A stretch of 9,390 nucleotides of DNA from an uncultured Clostridia bacterium (GCA_947632425.1 CANRPG010000064.1:1-9390), one strand, 5' to 3'; shown: positions 1 to 6,980, counted from the first letter of the stretch. Made by a program: numbers and translations. Notes: generated from the letters alone by a model not told the origin.

Positions 1-1
1 A

Positions 2-358
2 ACTGTTATAAGCACTCCGCAGGAGCATGACAGGGTGATAGCGTTCACATCACAGCTGGCGCACATTGTTTCGGCTTCGTATGTAAAAAGCCCGTCGCTT
101 TTTAAGCAGGCAGGTTTTTCGGCAGGCAGTTTTAAAGATATGACAAGGGTAGCATACCTTAACGAGGATATGTGGACGGAGCTTTTTATGCTGAATAAAG
201 ATGCTCTTTCGTTTGAGATAGGCTGTGTTATAAACGCTTTGCAGGACTATAAAAACGCCCTTGACAGCGGCGACAGCGAAAAACTTCACGAGCTTTTGAA
301 AGAGAGCCGTGAGCTTAAAGAACGCAGCGACGAAAACACCGCCAAACAGGGCGGCTGA
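2..358 (+). CDS. tyrA: Prephenate dehydrogenase, C-terminal part (5' end outside window)
   Basis: The reading frame is open from the window edge (codons from base 2) to a TGA at 356-358, giving the last 118 residues. Prephenate dehydrogenase oxidatively decarboxylates prephenate to 4-hydroxyphenylpyruvate with NAD(P)+ in tyrosine synthesis, in the cytoplasm. The visible part matches the helical dimerisation domain: TPQEHDRVIAFTSQLAHIVS carries the family's conserved HD...SxLxH pattern, followed by a GSFKDMTRVA stretch (family pattern GfrDxTRia) and a MWTELFMLNKDAL stretch (family pattern W-x-x-I/L-x-x-x-N). The tail is charged and Glu/Lys-rich. The Rossmann NAD-binding half lies upstream and is not visible, so fusion to another domain such as ACT or chorismate mutase cannot be judged. 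It ends 26 bp before the phosphofructokinase gene and is probably cotranscribed with it. Confidence 0.88.
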   Translation, partial: TVISTPQEHDRVIAFTSQLAHIVSASYVKSPSLFKQAGFSAGSFKDMTRVAYLNEDMWTELFMLNKDALSFEIGCVINALQDYKNALDSGDSEKLHELLKESRELKERSDENTAKQGG

Positions 359-384
359 AACATCTGTACGGAGGTATACATATT

Positions 385-1587
385 ATGAACATAGCAGTCG
401 CACAATCGGGAGGCCCTACCTGCGCTATAAACTCATCACTCGTCGGCGTGTTCCGCGAGGCGCTCAAAACGCCCGAGATAGATACGGTTTTTGGCTCTAT
501 CAACGGCATTGAGGGCATTATAGGCGACGACCTTATAATTCTCAACTCAGCTATTTCCACAAATGAAGATATGGAGCTTCTGCGGCAAACGCCGTCTACT
601 ATTCTCGGTTCTTGCAGATATAAACTGCCCGACGTGGAGACCGACGAAACGCCGTATATAAAGGCACTAAAAACGTTTGACAAGCACAGGATACAGAAGT
701 TTGTGTATATCGGCGGCAACGATTCTATGGATACCGTTGTAAAGCTGTCAAAGTATTTTGAAAGCATAGGCAGAAGCGATATAAAGGTAATAGGCGTACC
801 CAAGACCATTGACAACGACCTTTGCGTTACCGACCATACCCCGGGCTTCGGTTCGGCGGCTAAGTATGTTGCTTCCACTGTGCAGGAAATTATCCGCGAC
901 AGCAGAGTTTACAGTATAGAAAGCGTTACAATAATCGAGATAATGGGAAGAAACGCAGGCTGGCTGGCGGCTTCTACCTGTATGCTGCGTGCCAACGGCG
1001 AAATTGCGCCGCACCTTATCTATCTGCCCGAAGGCGATTTCAGCGTGAGCCGTTTTGTAGAGGACGTAAAATGCCAGCAGGCTAAACATCAGGCTGTAAT
1101 AGTTGCAGTCTCTGAGGGCGTAAAGCTTGACGAGAACGAGCAGGGCAGCAGCACCGATGCGTTCGGGCACATACAGCTATCGGGCATAGGCAAACGCTTA
1201 GAGCGCATTATCGCCAAGGAGATAAACTGCAAAGTGCGCTCGATCGAACTAAACGTAATGCAGAGATGCTCCAGCCATATATGCTCTAAAACCGATATAG
1301 ACGAAGCTGAGCTTATCGGCGCGTGCGGCCTGAGAGCGGCTATGAACGGCGAGAGCGGCAGAATGATGTACTTTAAACGCCTTAGCGATATACCATATGT
1401 TGTCACTGTTGATTCGGTAGATGCAAACGAGGTCGCCAACAACGAAAAGCCGTTCCCGAAAAAGTGGATAACCGACAGCGGCAACAACGTTTCCGATGAA
1501 GCGCTGAGATATTTTCTTCCGCTTATTCAGGGCGAGGTAAAGATCGCTATGAAAAACGGTATGCCGCTGCATTTTATGCTTAAATAA
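385..1587 (+). CDS. 6-phosphofructokinase, PPi-dependent type by active-site residues
   Basis: This 400-residue protein phosphorylates fructose 6-phosphate to the 1,6-bisphosphate in glycolysis, in the cytoplasm. The ATG is set by GGAGG at 370-374, 10 bases upstream. Family motifs are visible in order: AQSGGPTCAIN near the N-terminus (6-16), GGNDS (110-114), PKTIDND (139-145, catalytic Asp143), MGRNAGW (187-193), a PEGDF loop (215-219) and a NVMQRCSSH segment (290-298). Asp113 and Lys140 occupy the two positions that are Gly in ATP-dependent enzymes (GGDGS and PGTIDND). This Asp/Lys pair is the established signature of pyrophosphate-dependent enzymes, which run reversibly and save ATP in anaerobes. 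Asn112 replaces the usual Asp of that loop. The length is above the roughly 320 residues of short bacterial ATP enzymes. It sits between tyrA (26 bp gap) and the CDF gene (12 bp gap), so an operon is likely. The family is sure; the phosphate donor is inferred. Confidence 0.93.
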   Translation: MNIAVAQSGGPTCAINSSLVGVFREALKTPEIDTVFGSINGIEGIIGDDLIILNSAISTNEDMELLRQTPSTILGSCRYKLPDVETDETPYIKALKTFDKHRIQKFVYIGGNDSMDTVVKLSKYFESIGRSDIKVIGVPKTIDNDLCVTDHTPGFGSAAKYVASTVQEIIRDSRVYSIESVTIIEIMGRNAGWLAASTCMLRANGEIAPHLIYLPEGDFSVSRFVEDVKCQQAKHQAVIVAVSEGVKLDENEQGSSTDAFGHIQLSGIGKRLERIIAKEINCKVRSIELNVMQRCSSHICSKTDIDEAELIGACGLRAAMNGESGRMMYFKRLSDIPYVVTVDSVDANEVANNEKPFPKKWITDSGNNVSDEALRYFLPLIQGEVKIAMKNGMPLHFMLK

Positions 1588-1599
1588 CAAGGTAATATT

Positions 1600-2763
1600 A
1601 TGACAAAACTTTTATTGAAAATGTTTGTCCGCGGCGACGTGAAAGAAACTGCCAACCGCCGCAGGGTAGGGTATATAGGCTCTTTTACGGGCATTGCGGT
1701 AAATGTTATGCTCTTTCTGGGAAAGCTGCTGGCAGGGCTTGTGGCAGGCTCTGTTTCGGTAATGGCAGATGCCTTCAACAATCTCTCCGATGCAGGCTCA
1801 TCTCTGCTTACGTTCGTTGGCTTCAAATTTGCAGGCAGACCGGCAGATAAAGAGCACCCGTTCGGTCACGGCAGAATGGAGTATGTAACGGGTCTTATCA
1901 TATCTTTCATAATAATGGTAATGGGCTTGGAGCTTGCCGAAGGCTCCGTCACAAAGATCATACACGCCGAAAAAACAGCATTCAGCGCCCTTGCCTTTGC
2001 AATACTTATAATATCCGTTGCTGTAAAATTGTGGCTGTTTTTCTTCTACCGCAGGCTCGGCAGGCTTATAAATTCGGGCACTCTAACAGCCGCCGCCATG
2101 GATAGCTTGAGCGACACCGTTTCTACTGCGGCGGTAATAATTTCAATGCTTGTTGCAAAATTCACAGGCATAAATACCGACGGCTACGCAGGCGTGCTGG
2201 TTTCGCTGTTTATAATGTATACAGGCGTTATGACCTTTCGCGACAGCCTTACACCGCTGCTGGGCACACGCCCCGACAAACAGCTTGTGTGCGAGATACG
2301 CGACAGAGTGTGCAGCTACCCGAATATAAAGGGCGTGCATGACCTTCTGGTACACGATTACGGCGCAGGCAATATGATGATCTCGCTTCACGCCGAAGTG
2401 CCCGTCACCATGAATTTTGCAGATGCCCACGAGCTTATTGACATTATAGAAGACGACCTGAAAACCGAATACAACTGCTCCGTTACCATTCACGTTGACC
2501 CTATTGCAGATACAGATGAAGAAACAATAGAGCTGCGAAAACTGTGCGAAAAAACGGTCAAAGAGATAGACGGCGAAATATCTATACACGACTTTCGCAT
2601 AACAAAAGGCACGCAGCATATAAATCTCATCTTTGATGCTGCCGTGCCGTATGGTTTTAAGTATTCAAACGAAAAAACCGCAGAGCTTATCAGGGAAAAG
2701 CTCCGCGCCGAAGATGAAAAGTATTTTACCGTTGTAAATGTAGAAAACGATATGTCAATGTAA
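1600..2763 (+). CDS. Cation diffusion facilitator (CDF) transporter, probable Mn2+ exporter type
   Basis: This 387-residue inner-membrane metal/proton antiporter has the CDF layout: several hydrophobic helices over residues 25-220, then a soluble C-terminal region. The family signature is clear: MADAFNNLSDAGSS (55-68) in helix 2, HPFGHGR (86-92), and MDSLSD (167-172) in helix 5. Aligned by eye to Zn transporter YiiP (D45/D49/H153/D157), the metal site is Asn60, Asp64, Asp168, Asp172. The absence of His in helix 5 and the N-D-D-D set are features of Mn2+-exporting CDFs of the MntE/MneP kind, so manganese efflux is the best guess. The cytoplasmic part is long and seems to hold two copies of the CDF C-terminal fold (about 242-302 and 322-385; GVHDLLVHD pairs with SIHDFRITK). 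The ATG lies 12 bp after the previous stop with only a weak AAGGT ribosome binding site. Translation may depend partly on coupling. Confidence 0.93.
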   Translation: MTKLLLKMFVRGDVKETANRRRVGYIGSFTGIAVNVMLFLGKLLAGLVAGSVSVMADAFNNLSDAGSSLLTFVGFKFAGRPADKEHPFGHGRMEYVTGLIISFIIMVMGLELAEGSVTKIIHAEKTAFSALAFAILIISVAVKLWLFFFYRRLGRLINSGTLTAAAMDSLSDTVSTAAVIISMLVAKFTGINTDGYAGVLVSLFIMYTGVMTFRDSLTPLLGTRPDKQLVCEIRDRVCSYPNIKGVHDLLVHDYGAGNMMISLHAEVPVTMNFADAHELIDIIEDDLKTEYNCSVTIHVDPIADTDEETIELRKLCEKTVKEIDGEISIHDFRITKGTQHINLIFDAAVPYGFKYSNEKTAELIREKLRAEDEKYFTVVNVENDMSM

Positions 2764-2805
2764 AAAAGACTGCATGAACTTCTTGCTCATGCAGCCTTGT
2801 TTTTT
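2764..2805. terminator. Bidirectional rho-independent terminator between convergent genes
   Basis: The perfect 8-bp stem CTGCATGA / TCATGCAG (2770-2777 and 2787-2794) with a 9-nt loop is followed on the plus strand by CCTTG and six T (2800-2805). On the minus strand the same stem is followed by TCTTTTTT from the A-run just after the CDF stop codon. It can end both the tyrA-pfk-CDF transcript and the converging small PH-like gene. Confidence 0.9.
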
Positions 2806-2814
2806 GTAAGTAGA

Positions 2815-3231
2815 TCAGAACGGGTGATCGTCTATGCTGTCGTCGTCCATGTCAGGGTGAGGGTGCGCGCCGCCAACCATGTCTCTGCCGCGAATGTTGT
2901 ACTTGTCGCGCTCGGCGTTCACGCTTTCCTCGAGCAGCTTCATAAACTGCCGCGGATTTTTTATCGCGTGCACCTCTTTAACAGGGGTGTCGGCATCATT
3001 TTTAACGTGCAGATAAACCGTTCCGCATTTGAAAAGCCTCTGCATAAACGGCAGTTTCAGCCTCTTGTCTGTAATGCGGTAAAGCTCGCACTCGTCCTCC
3101 GAAACGCTGAGAAAACCTCTGCGAGTGATAAATTTATCCTTCGTCAGAAAATACTTGGTGAACGAAATCGGCAGGCCAAAAATCGTCCGCTTCTTGTCAG
3201 ACCATATATAATCAAAGTCCTCTTTTTTCAT
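2815..3231 (-). CDS. Small bacterial PH-domain-like protein (bPH2/DUF304 type) with His/Asp-rich tail
   Basis: This is a 138-residue soluble protein with no signal peptide or membrane helix. Residues about 25-103 resemble the bacterial pleckstrin-homology-like family (bPH2, formerly DUF304, as in YdbS/YdbT). The pattern is YFLTKDKFITRRG, then LYRITDKRLKLPFMQRL, then GTVYLHV, then an AIKNPRQFMKLLEE helix, where the family has tRi...G, Y/R-I-T-D, Q-R-x-F/L-G-x-G-T and I-x-x-P-x-x-x. Family members often sit at membranes, but the molecular role is not known and none is claimed here. The C-terminal 19 residues after GGAHPHPDM are rich in Asp and His (DDDSIDDHPF), possibly disordered or metal-binding. 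The ATG is supported by GGAGG (CCTCC on the plus strand near 3242-3246). It converges with the CDF gene and has its own promoter at 3279-3306. The family call is made by eye. Confidence 0.75.
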   Translation of the reverse strand: MKKEDFDYIWSDKKRTIFGLPISFTKYFLTKDKFITRRGFLSVSEDECELYRITDKRLKLPFMQRLFKCGTVYLHVKNDADTPVKEVHAIKNPRQFMKLLEESVNAERDKYNIRGRDMVGGAHPHPDMDDDSIDDHPF

Positions 3232-3278
3232 GCTTTTTCTCTCCTCCGTCGTGGCGACCGATGAAATCTAACAGTATA

Positions 3279-3306
3279 ATTATATCATATTATAAGAAAA
3301 TGTCAA
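3279..3306 (-). promoter_or_regulatory. Sigma-A promoter for the PH-like gene
   Basis: On the minus strand TTGACA (3306-3301) and TATAAT (3284-3279), both exact consensus, are 16 bp apart. The predicted transcript starts near 3272, leaving a leader of about 40 nt before the ATG at 3231. The element lies in the gap behind the HD-GYP gene, which shows no convincing terminator of its own here. Read-through from that gene may therefore add to expression. Confidence 0.85.
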
Positions 3307-3329
3307 GCCGTTTTTTGCACAAAATTGCC

Positions 3330-3356
3330 TTAGTGTTTTAGCGATTTAGTGTTTTA
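3330..3356. repeat. Short direct duplication at the HD-GYP stop codon
   Basis: The 11-mer TTAGTGTTTTA occurs at 3330-3340 and again at 3346-3356, 16 bp apart. The second copy contains the stop codon of the HD-GYP gene (TAA on the minus strand at 3348-3346), and the first supplies an identical tail immediately downstream. It looks like a small slippage duplication, with no further function visible. Confidence 0.6.
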
Positions 3357-6327
3357 CGCTGTCTTTTTCGTCAAGAATTTTGCTAAGTTCCGATACCGTC
3401 TCCATAGGCGCGGTGCCGTCAGCTATCATATCAAGCATATGCGGCACAATAGTCGGGTCAAGCTGACTGCCGCTCACGCGCTTAAGTTCTTCGGTTATTG
3501 CCTCTTGTGTAAGCGCCTTGCGGTAGCACCTTGTGCTGCTCATAGCATCGTATGTATCTGCTACACCTATAATACGCGCCTCAAGCGGTATTTCCTCACC
3601 AGCCAGCTTTTCGCAGTAGCCGTTGCCGTCAAAGCGCTCGTGGTGGTAGCGCGCCCCCTGCGAAATGCCGTCTATCGCCGTGAAATTCTCAAGTATCTTG
3701 CCGCCGATAGCAGGGTGAGTGCGTATTATGTCCATTTCCTCGTCGGTAAGCTTGCCCGGCTTTGTAAGAATGTTGTCGGGTACGCCTATCTTGCCTATGT
3801 CGTGCAGAAGCGCAATGTAGTATATCCTCTCCTGCTCAGCCGCCGAAAGCCCCATTCTTCGTGATAATTCACGCGAGTATGCCGCAACTCTCAGCGAGTG
3901 ACCCGTGGTGTACTTGTCTTTGGCATCTATAGTTTCCGCGAATGTCTTCAGTGACTGCTCAACTATCTTTTTGTATGCCTCCTGTCTGTGCCGTGCAGCC
4001 CTCAGCCGCGCCGCCGCGATTATCGAGATTATCACCGCAACTACTATCAGCATAAGCACAACTATCAGTATCCAGAACAGCGGATATTCCCTTAGCCGCT
4101 TTGTTTTGTTCACAGTCATCGTGTAGATCTGCGCGTTGTCGGGGTCTTCGGTCGAGTACACCCTTACAACAAATTTGTATTCGCCGCCCGGCAGGTTCGT
4201 GTAGCTTACAATATCACTGTTAGAGCCCGTCAGCACAGTCTCGCTGTCCTCAAATCCTTCAAGACGGTAAGATACAGTAAAATCACTTCCGCCAACATAT
4301 GAAAGCGCCGCAAAATCTATCGTTATACGCTGCGCACCGCCAGGGATAGTCATCTCTTTCGGCTGTTCGTATACCTTGCCGTCAACGGTCACGCTGTTTA
4401 TAGCTATCCTAGGCAATTCCGCGCTTGCCTCCTCAAAGCCGAAAACACTTATGCCATGCCGCGTAGAAATATACAGTTTGCCGTCCTCATCGGTGTAGTT
4501 CCAAGTGTTAGCGTTCAGCGAGCCCGTAAGTCCGCTGTCAAAGCTGTATACCGAGCTTTTTGCAGTCTCGCCGCTCAAAAGCTGCTGCTTGTCAAGCGCA
4601 ATAAGACCGTTGTTTTGCAATAGCCACAGTTTTCCGCCGCGGTCAACAAAATCAAAAATGCTGCCTGCGCCTTTCAGAAAATTCTCCAGCTTGCGAAACT
4701 CTTTTTTATCCCAGTAGTACAGGTTGCTTCCGGCGCTTACAAAATAGCCGTCGCCGCCGTCCTCGGGTATCATTCGCAGAACAACGCCTTCCTCCAGCTT
4801 CTGCTGAAAGCCGTAGTTTGTTATCTTGCCGTCTTTCAGAGCGTAAATTCCGCCGCCGTCGCTGCCCATGTAAAGCGTGCCGTCCTTGTCCTGCGCCAGA
4901 CACAGTATAGCAGAGACCGTCAGCCCGTCTTTCGAGCCGTAGCTCTCGGTAACTTCGCCGTTCTTTATTATGTTTACGCCTTCCTGCGTCGCTACCGCGT
5001 ATGAGCCGTCGGAAAGCTGTATCACCATTCTTACGCGGTTGCTTATCAAGCCGTTTTCGGTGTTGTATGTCGTGATGTCTCCGCTTTTCGGCTCGTACTT
5101 CACCAGCCCGAAGTCAGAGTATGTCGATATCCACACATTTCCCGAACTATCGGTCATTATGTGCCTTATCCTTATGCCGTCAAGCATTTGCGTAAGGTCG
5201 TTTTGTATGGCTTTTCCGCTGCCGTCAACAATAGAAATGCCGTTGTCGTGCGCTGCGTATATGTCGCCGCCTGCCTTTGTAACAGCGTTTATAGCAATGT
5301 CAGAAATACCCTCGCCGCCAAGCGCAGATATGCAGCCCACGGTGTACTTTATCGCACCGTATGTAGAAGATGCGAACCATATGTTCCCCTCGTAGTCTAT
5401 AACCGCATCATTTGTCGGCAGTGACTGCTCAGTGTCGTCCAGCATAAGTATCCTGCCGCTTTGATCCATGACCGCAAAGCCGTGCTCGCCGCATATAACT
5501 ATCCTGCCGTCAGGGGCTATCTCAATGCTGTTGTGTGTGACTATCGGGTCGGCAGAGTAAACCTGCGTAACGTAATTTCCGCCCTCGTCAAACGTCAGCA
5601 CTGCCACCTTGTCCTCCGAAGAACCAAGATAGATCTTGCCATCCTTGTCGCTGGCAACGCAGTATATCTCAGCCGTCTCAAAAATGTCCGTCGGGTCAAG
5701 AATTTTCTCTGCGTTGCCGTTTGATACCACCGCGCACTTGCCCGAGTTCATCGCAGCCCAGACTCTGCCCAAAGGGTCGCACGCTATAGAATACACCGTC
5801 TCGCCTGCAAGCCCCTCGCCCGAGTATACCTTTATTTCGCCGTCAGCTATCTCGCCAATGCCCGAAGTCGAAGCTATGTATATCCTGCCGTCCTTGTCCT
5901 CGGCAAAATCCCTTATGCATAAAAACGAGTAGTCCCCGGGGCTCTTTATCGTGCTGAACGAGCCGTTTTCATACAGATAAACACCTGCATCGTTGGTGCC
6001 TATCCACAGCCTGCCCTTGCTGTCCTCAAAAAGCGAGCGTATCGAAGATGATGAAACAGAGCCGTCAGTGCTGTAGTTGCGAAAATTGCTGCCGTCATAG
6101 CGTATAAGTCCGCCGTAACTGCCTATCCAAATATAGCCATCGGAAGTTTGCAAAACAGTGTTCGCCTCGCCCGTGGGCAAGCCGTTTTGCTCGTTGTATA
6201 TGGTCTTGACATAAGTGGTGTCGGCATTTGCGCGTGCAAAACCGACAAAGTCGGCAAAAGCACAGCACAAAGACAAACACATAGCCGCCGCCGCAGCGGT
6301 CAGCCGCTTGAATATTGAAACGTTCAT
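3346..6327 (-). CDS. Single-pass sensor: double beta-propeller (Reg_prop repeats), Y_Y_Y-like domain, TM helix, HD-GYP cyclic-di-GMP phosphodiesterase
   Basis: This 993-residue protein starts at the ATG at 6327, which has GGAGG 6 bases upstream. A longer in-frame start at 6396 falls on the promoter and is rejected. Residues 1-36 are a signal peptide or N-terminal anchor. About 63-630 carry some 14 repeats of the type DGxIWIGSxxGGLxxYDG (e.g. 63-79, 104-122, 395-412, 482-500, 615-630), enough for two seven-bladed propellers of the 'two-component regulator propeller' family. About 640-740 resemble the Y_Y_Y domain that follows such propellers, 748-771 is a membrane helix, and 790-970 is an HD-GYP domain. 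There His810, HD 842-843 with GKIGVPD, HP 871-872, HHERFDG 895-901 and Asp924 retain the metal site, and a GSQLDP motif is present. Such domains hydrolyse cyclic-di-GMP. GYP reads GYC (903-905), and Tyr806 stands where trinuclear enzymes have Glu. An extracellular signal probably controls cyclic-di-GMP breakdown. The ligand is unknown. Confidence 0.93.
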   Translation of the reverse strand: MNVSIFKRLTAAAAAMCLSLCCAFADFVGFARANADTTYVKTIYNEQNGLPTGEANTVLQTSDGYIWIGSYGGLIRYDGSNFRNYSTDGSVSSSSIRSLFEDSKGRLWIGTNDAGVYLYENGSFSTIKSPGDYSFLCIRDFAEDKDGRIYIASTSGIGEIADGEIKVYSGEGLAGETVYSIACDPLGRVWAAMNSGKCAVVSNGNAEKILDPTDIFETAEIYCVASDKDGKIYLGSSEDKVAVLTFDEGGNYVTQVYSADPIVTHNSIEIAPDGRIVICGEHGFAVMDQSGRILMLDDTEQSLPTNDAVIDYEGNIWFASSTYGAIKYTVGCISALGGEGISDIAINAVTKAGGDIYAAHDNGISIVDGSGKAIQNDLTQMLDGIRIRHIMTDSSGNVWISTYSDFGLVKYEPKSGDITTYNTENGLISNRVRMVIQLSDGSYAVATQEGVNIIKNGEVTESYGSKDGLTVSAILCLAQDKDGTLYMGSDGGGIYALKDGKITNYGFQQKLEEGVVLRMIPEDGGDGYFVSAGSNLYYWDKKEFRKLENFLKGAGSIFDFVDRGGKLWLLQNNGLIALDKQQLLSGETAKSSVYSFDSGLTGSLNANTWNYTDEDGKLYISTRHGISVFGFEEASAELPRIAINSVTVDGKVYEQPKEMTIPGGAQRITIDFAALSYVGGSDFTVSYRLEGFEDSETVLTGSNSDIVSYTNLPGGEYKFVVRVYSTEDPDNAQIYTMTVNKTKRLREYPLFWILIVVLMLIVVAVIISIIAAARLRAARHRQEAYKKIVEQSLKTFAETIDAKDKYTTGHSLRVAAYSRELSRRMGLSAAEQERIYYIALLHDIGKIGVPDNILTKPGKLTDEEMDIIRTHPAIGGKILENFTAIDGISQGARYHHERFDGNGYCEKLAGEEIPLEARIIGVADTYDAMSSTRCYRKALTQEAITEELKRVSGSQLDPTIVPHMLDMIADGTAPMETVSELSKILDEKDSVKH

Positions 6328-6367
6328 TATGTTCCTCCGTTCGTAATGAGCGAATTTTTCTGCATAA

Positions 6368-6396
6368 ATTATAGCACAAAACGCCCTGTAAGTCAA
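6368..6396 (-). promoter_or_regulatory. Sigma-A promoter of the HD-GYP sensor gene
   Basis: On the minus strand TTGACT (6396-6391) and TATAAT (6373-6368) are 17 bp apart, one base from consensus. The start would fall near 6361, giving a leader of roughly 35 nt that ends with GGAGG and the ATG at 6327. This placement is the main argument for the shorter start codon. Confidence 0.85.
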
Positions 6397-6568
6397 TATA
6401 GCTGCCGGAGGTAAGAGGAGGTTAGAAGTCAGAAATGTTTGTTACGAGCTTTGCAACAGTTTTTTCATACCTGCGGTTTACAAGATGCAAGAAATGTATC
6501 CAGCTATAGTTCGCTTCCGTACTTTCACAACTCTTGTCCAAATCTAAAAATACATCTTTACAAACATA

Positions 6569-6662
6569 CTGGAAGAATAATCTGCCAGCACTCTCTTTGG
6601 GGACTGTGGAGGGTGGGGGATAATACATATTATTTTAGAACAACTAAGTGCAGGCGGTGAAC
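6569..6662. repeat. 94-bp direct repeat, copy 1
   Basis: The segment runs from CTGGAAGAATA to GGCGGTGAAC and recurs exactly 171 bp downstream without any gap. The last 59 bases are identical in both copies, and the differences (about six) lie in the first 35. It contains a hairpin CTGG-a-AG/CT-g-CCAG at its left end and the small palindrome ATAATA-CA-TATTAT in the conserved half. Its right end, GGCGGT, can pair with ACCGCC at 6688-6693. No transposase or known repeat family is recognised. Confidence 0.9.
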
Positions 6663-6739
6663 AGCTCCGCAAACACAACAACAGCTAACCGCCGCAACAT
6701 ACTACTACCCCAAAAGGCATACTCACCCCTTTCGCTCCG

Positions 6740-6833
6740 CTGGAAGAATATACTGCCAGCGCCCTCTTTGGTGGCTGTGGAGGGTGGGGGATAATACATA
6801 TTATTTTAGAACAACTAAGTGCAGGCGGTGAAC
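6740..6833. repeat. 94-bp direct repeat, copy 2
   Basis: This is the second copy of the element, separated from the first by 77 unrelated bases. Its left-end hairpin is stronger: CGCTGG (6738-6743) pairs with CCAGCG (6756-6761), with an A/G mismatch and two further pairs inside. Most changes between copies fall in or beside the hairpin loop and the following spacer, while the stem CTGG/CCAG is kept. This hints at selection on structure, although two copies are too few to prove it. Confidence 0.9.
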
Positions 6834-6959
6834 GCTCTCGCTGAAAAGATACAGAAGATTACGCGCAAAGTTGTGATAGCCAAACATTGACCGACACTCG
6901 TGGCAGTCAACGTGTAGCTCCGCAGGCTGCGCGTAAGCGCAAATAATATATACGCAAAC

Positions 6960-6980
6960 AAAAAAGACCCATGAGGGTCT
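6960..6980 (-). terminator. Minus-strand rho-independent terminator, second after tRNA-Arg
   Basis: On the minus strand AGACCC-TCAT-GGGTCT is a perfect 6-bp stem with a 4-nt loop, running straight into TTTTTTG. It lies about 80 bp beyond the strong terminator that follows tRNA-Arg, and no gene lies between the two. It may be a backup or the older terminator. Confidence 0.7.

Noticed and set aside
315..878. A 187-codon minus-strand frame
   Set aside because: It is the antisense of the phosphofructokinase gene, with no family resemblance.
6328..6396. Extended N-terminus of the HD-GYP protein
   Set aside because: The extra 23 codons overlap the -35/-10 promoter and the GGAGG, and they would hide the signal peptide.
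6434..6508. Short plus-strand peptide after GAGGAGG at 6416-6422
   Set aside because: It has only 24 codons before a stop, the spacing to the ATG is too long, and no homology is recognised.
6569..6833. CRISPR array or insertion-sequence ends
   Set aside because: There are only two long direct copies, with no regular short repeat-spacer pattern, no cas genes, no transposase and no terminal inverted repeats.
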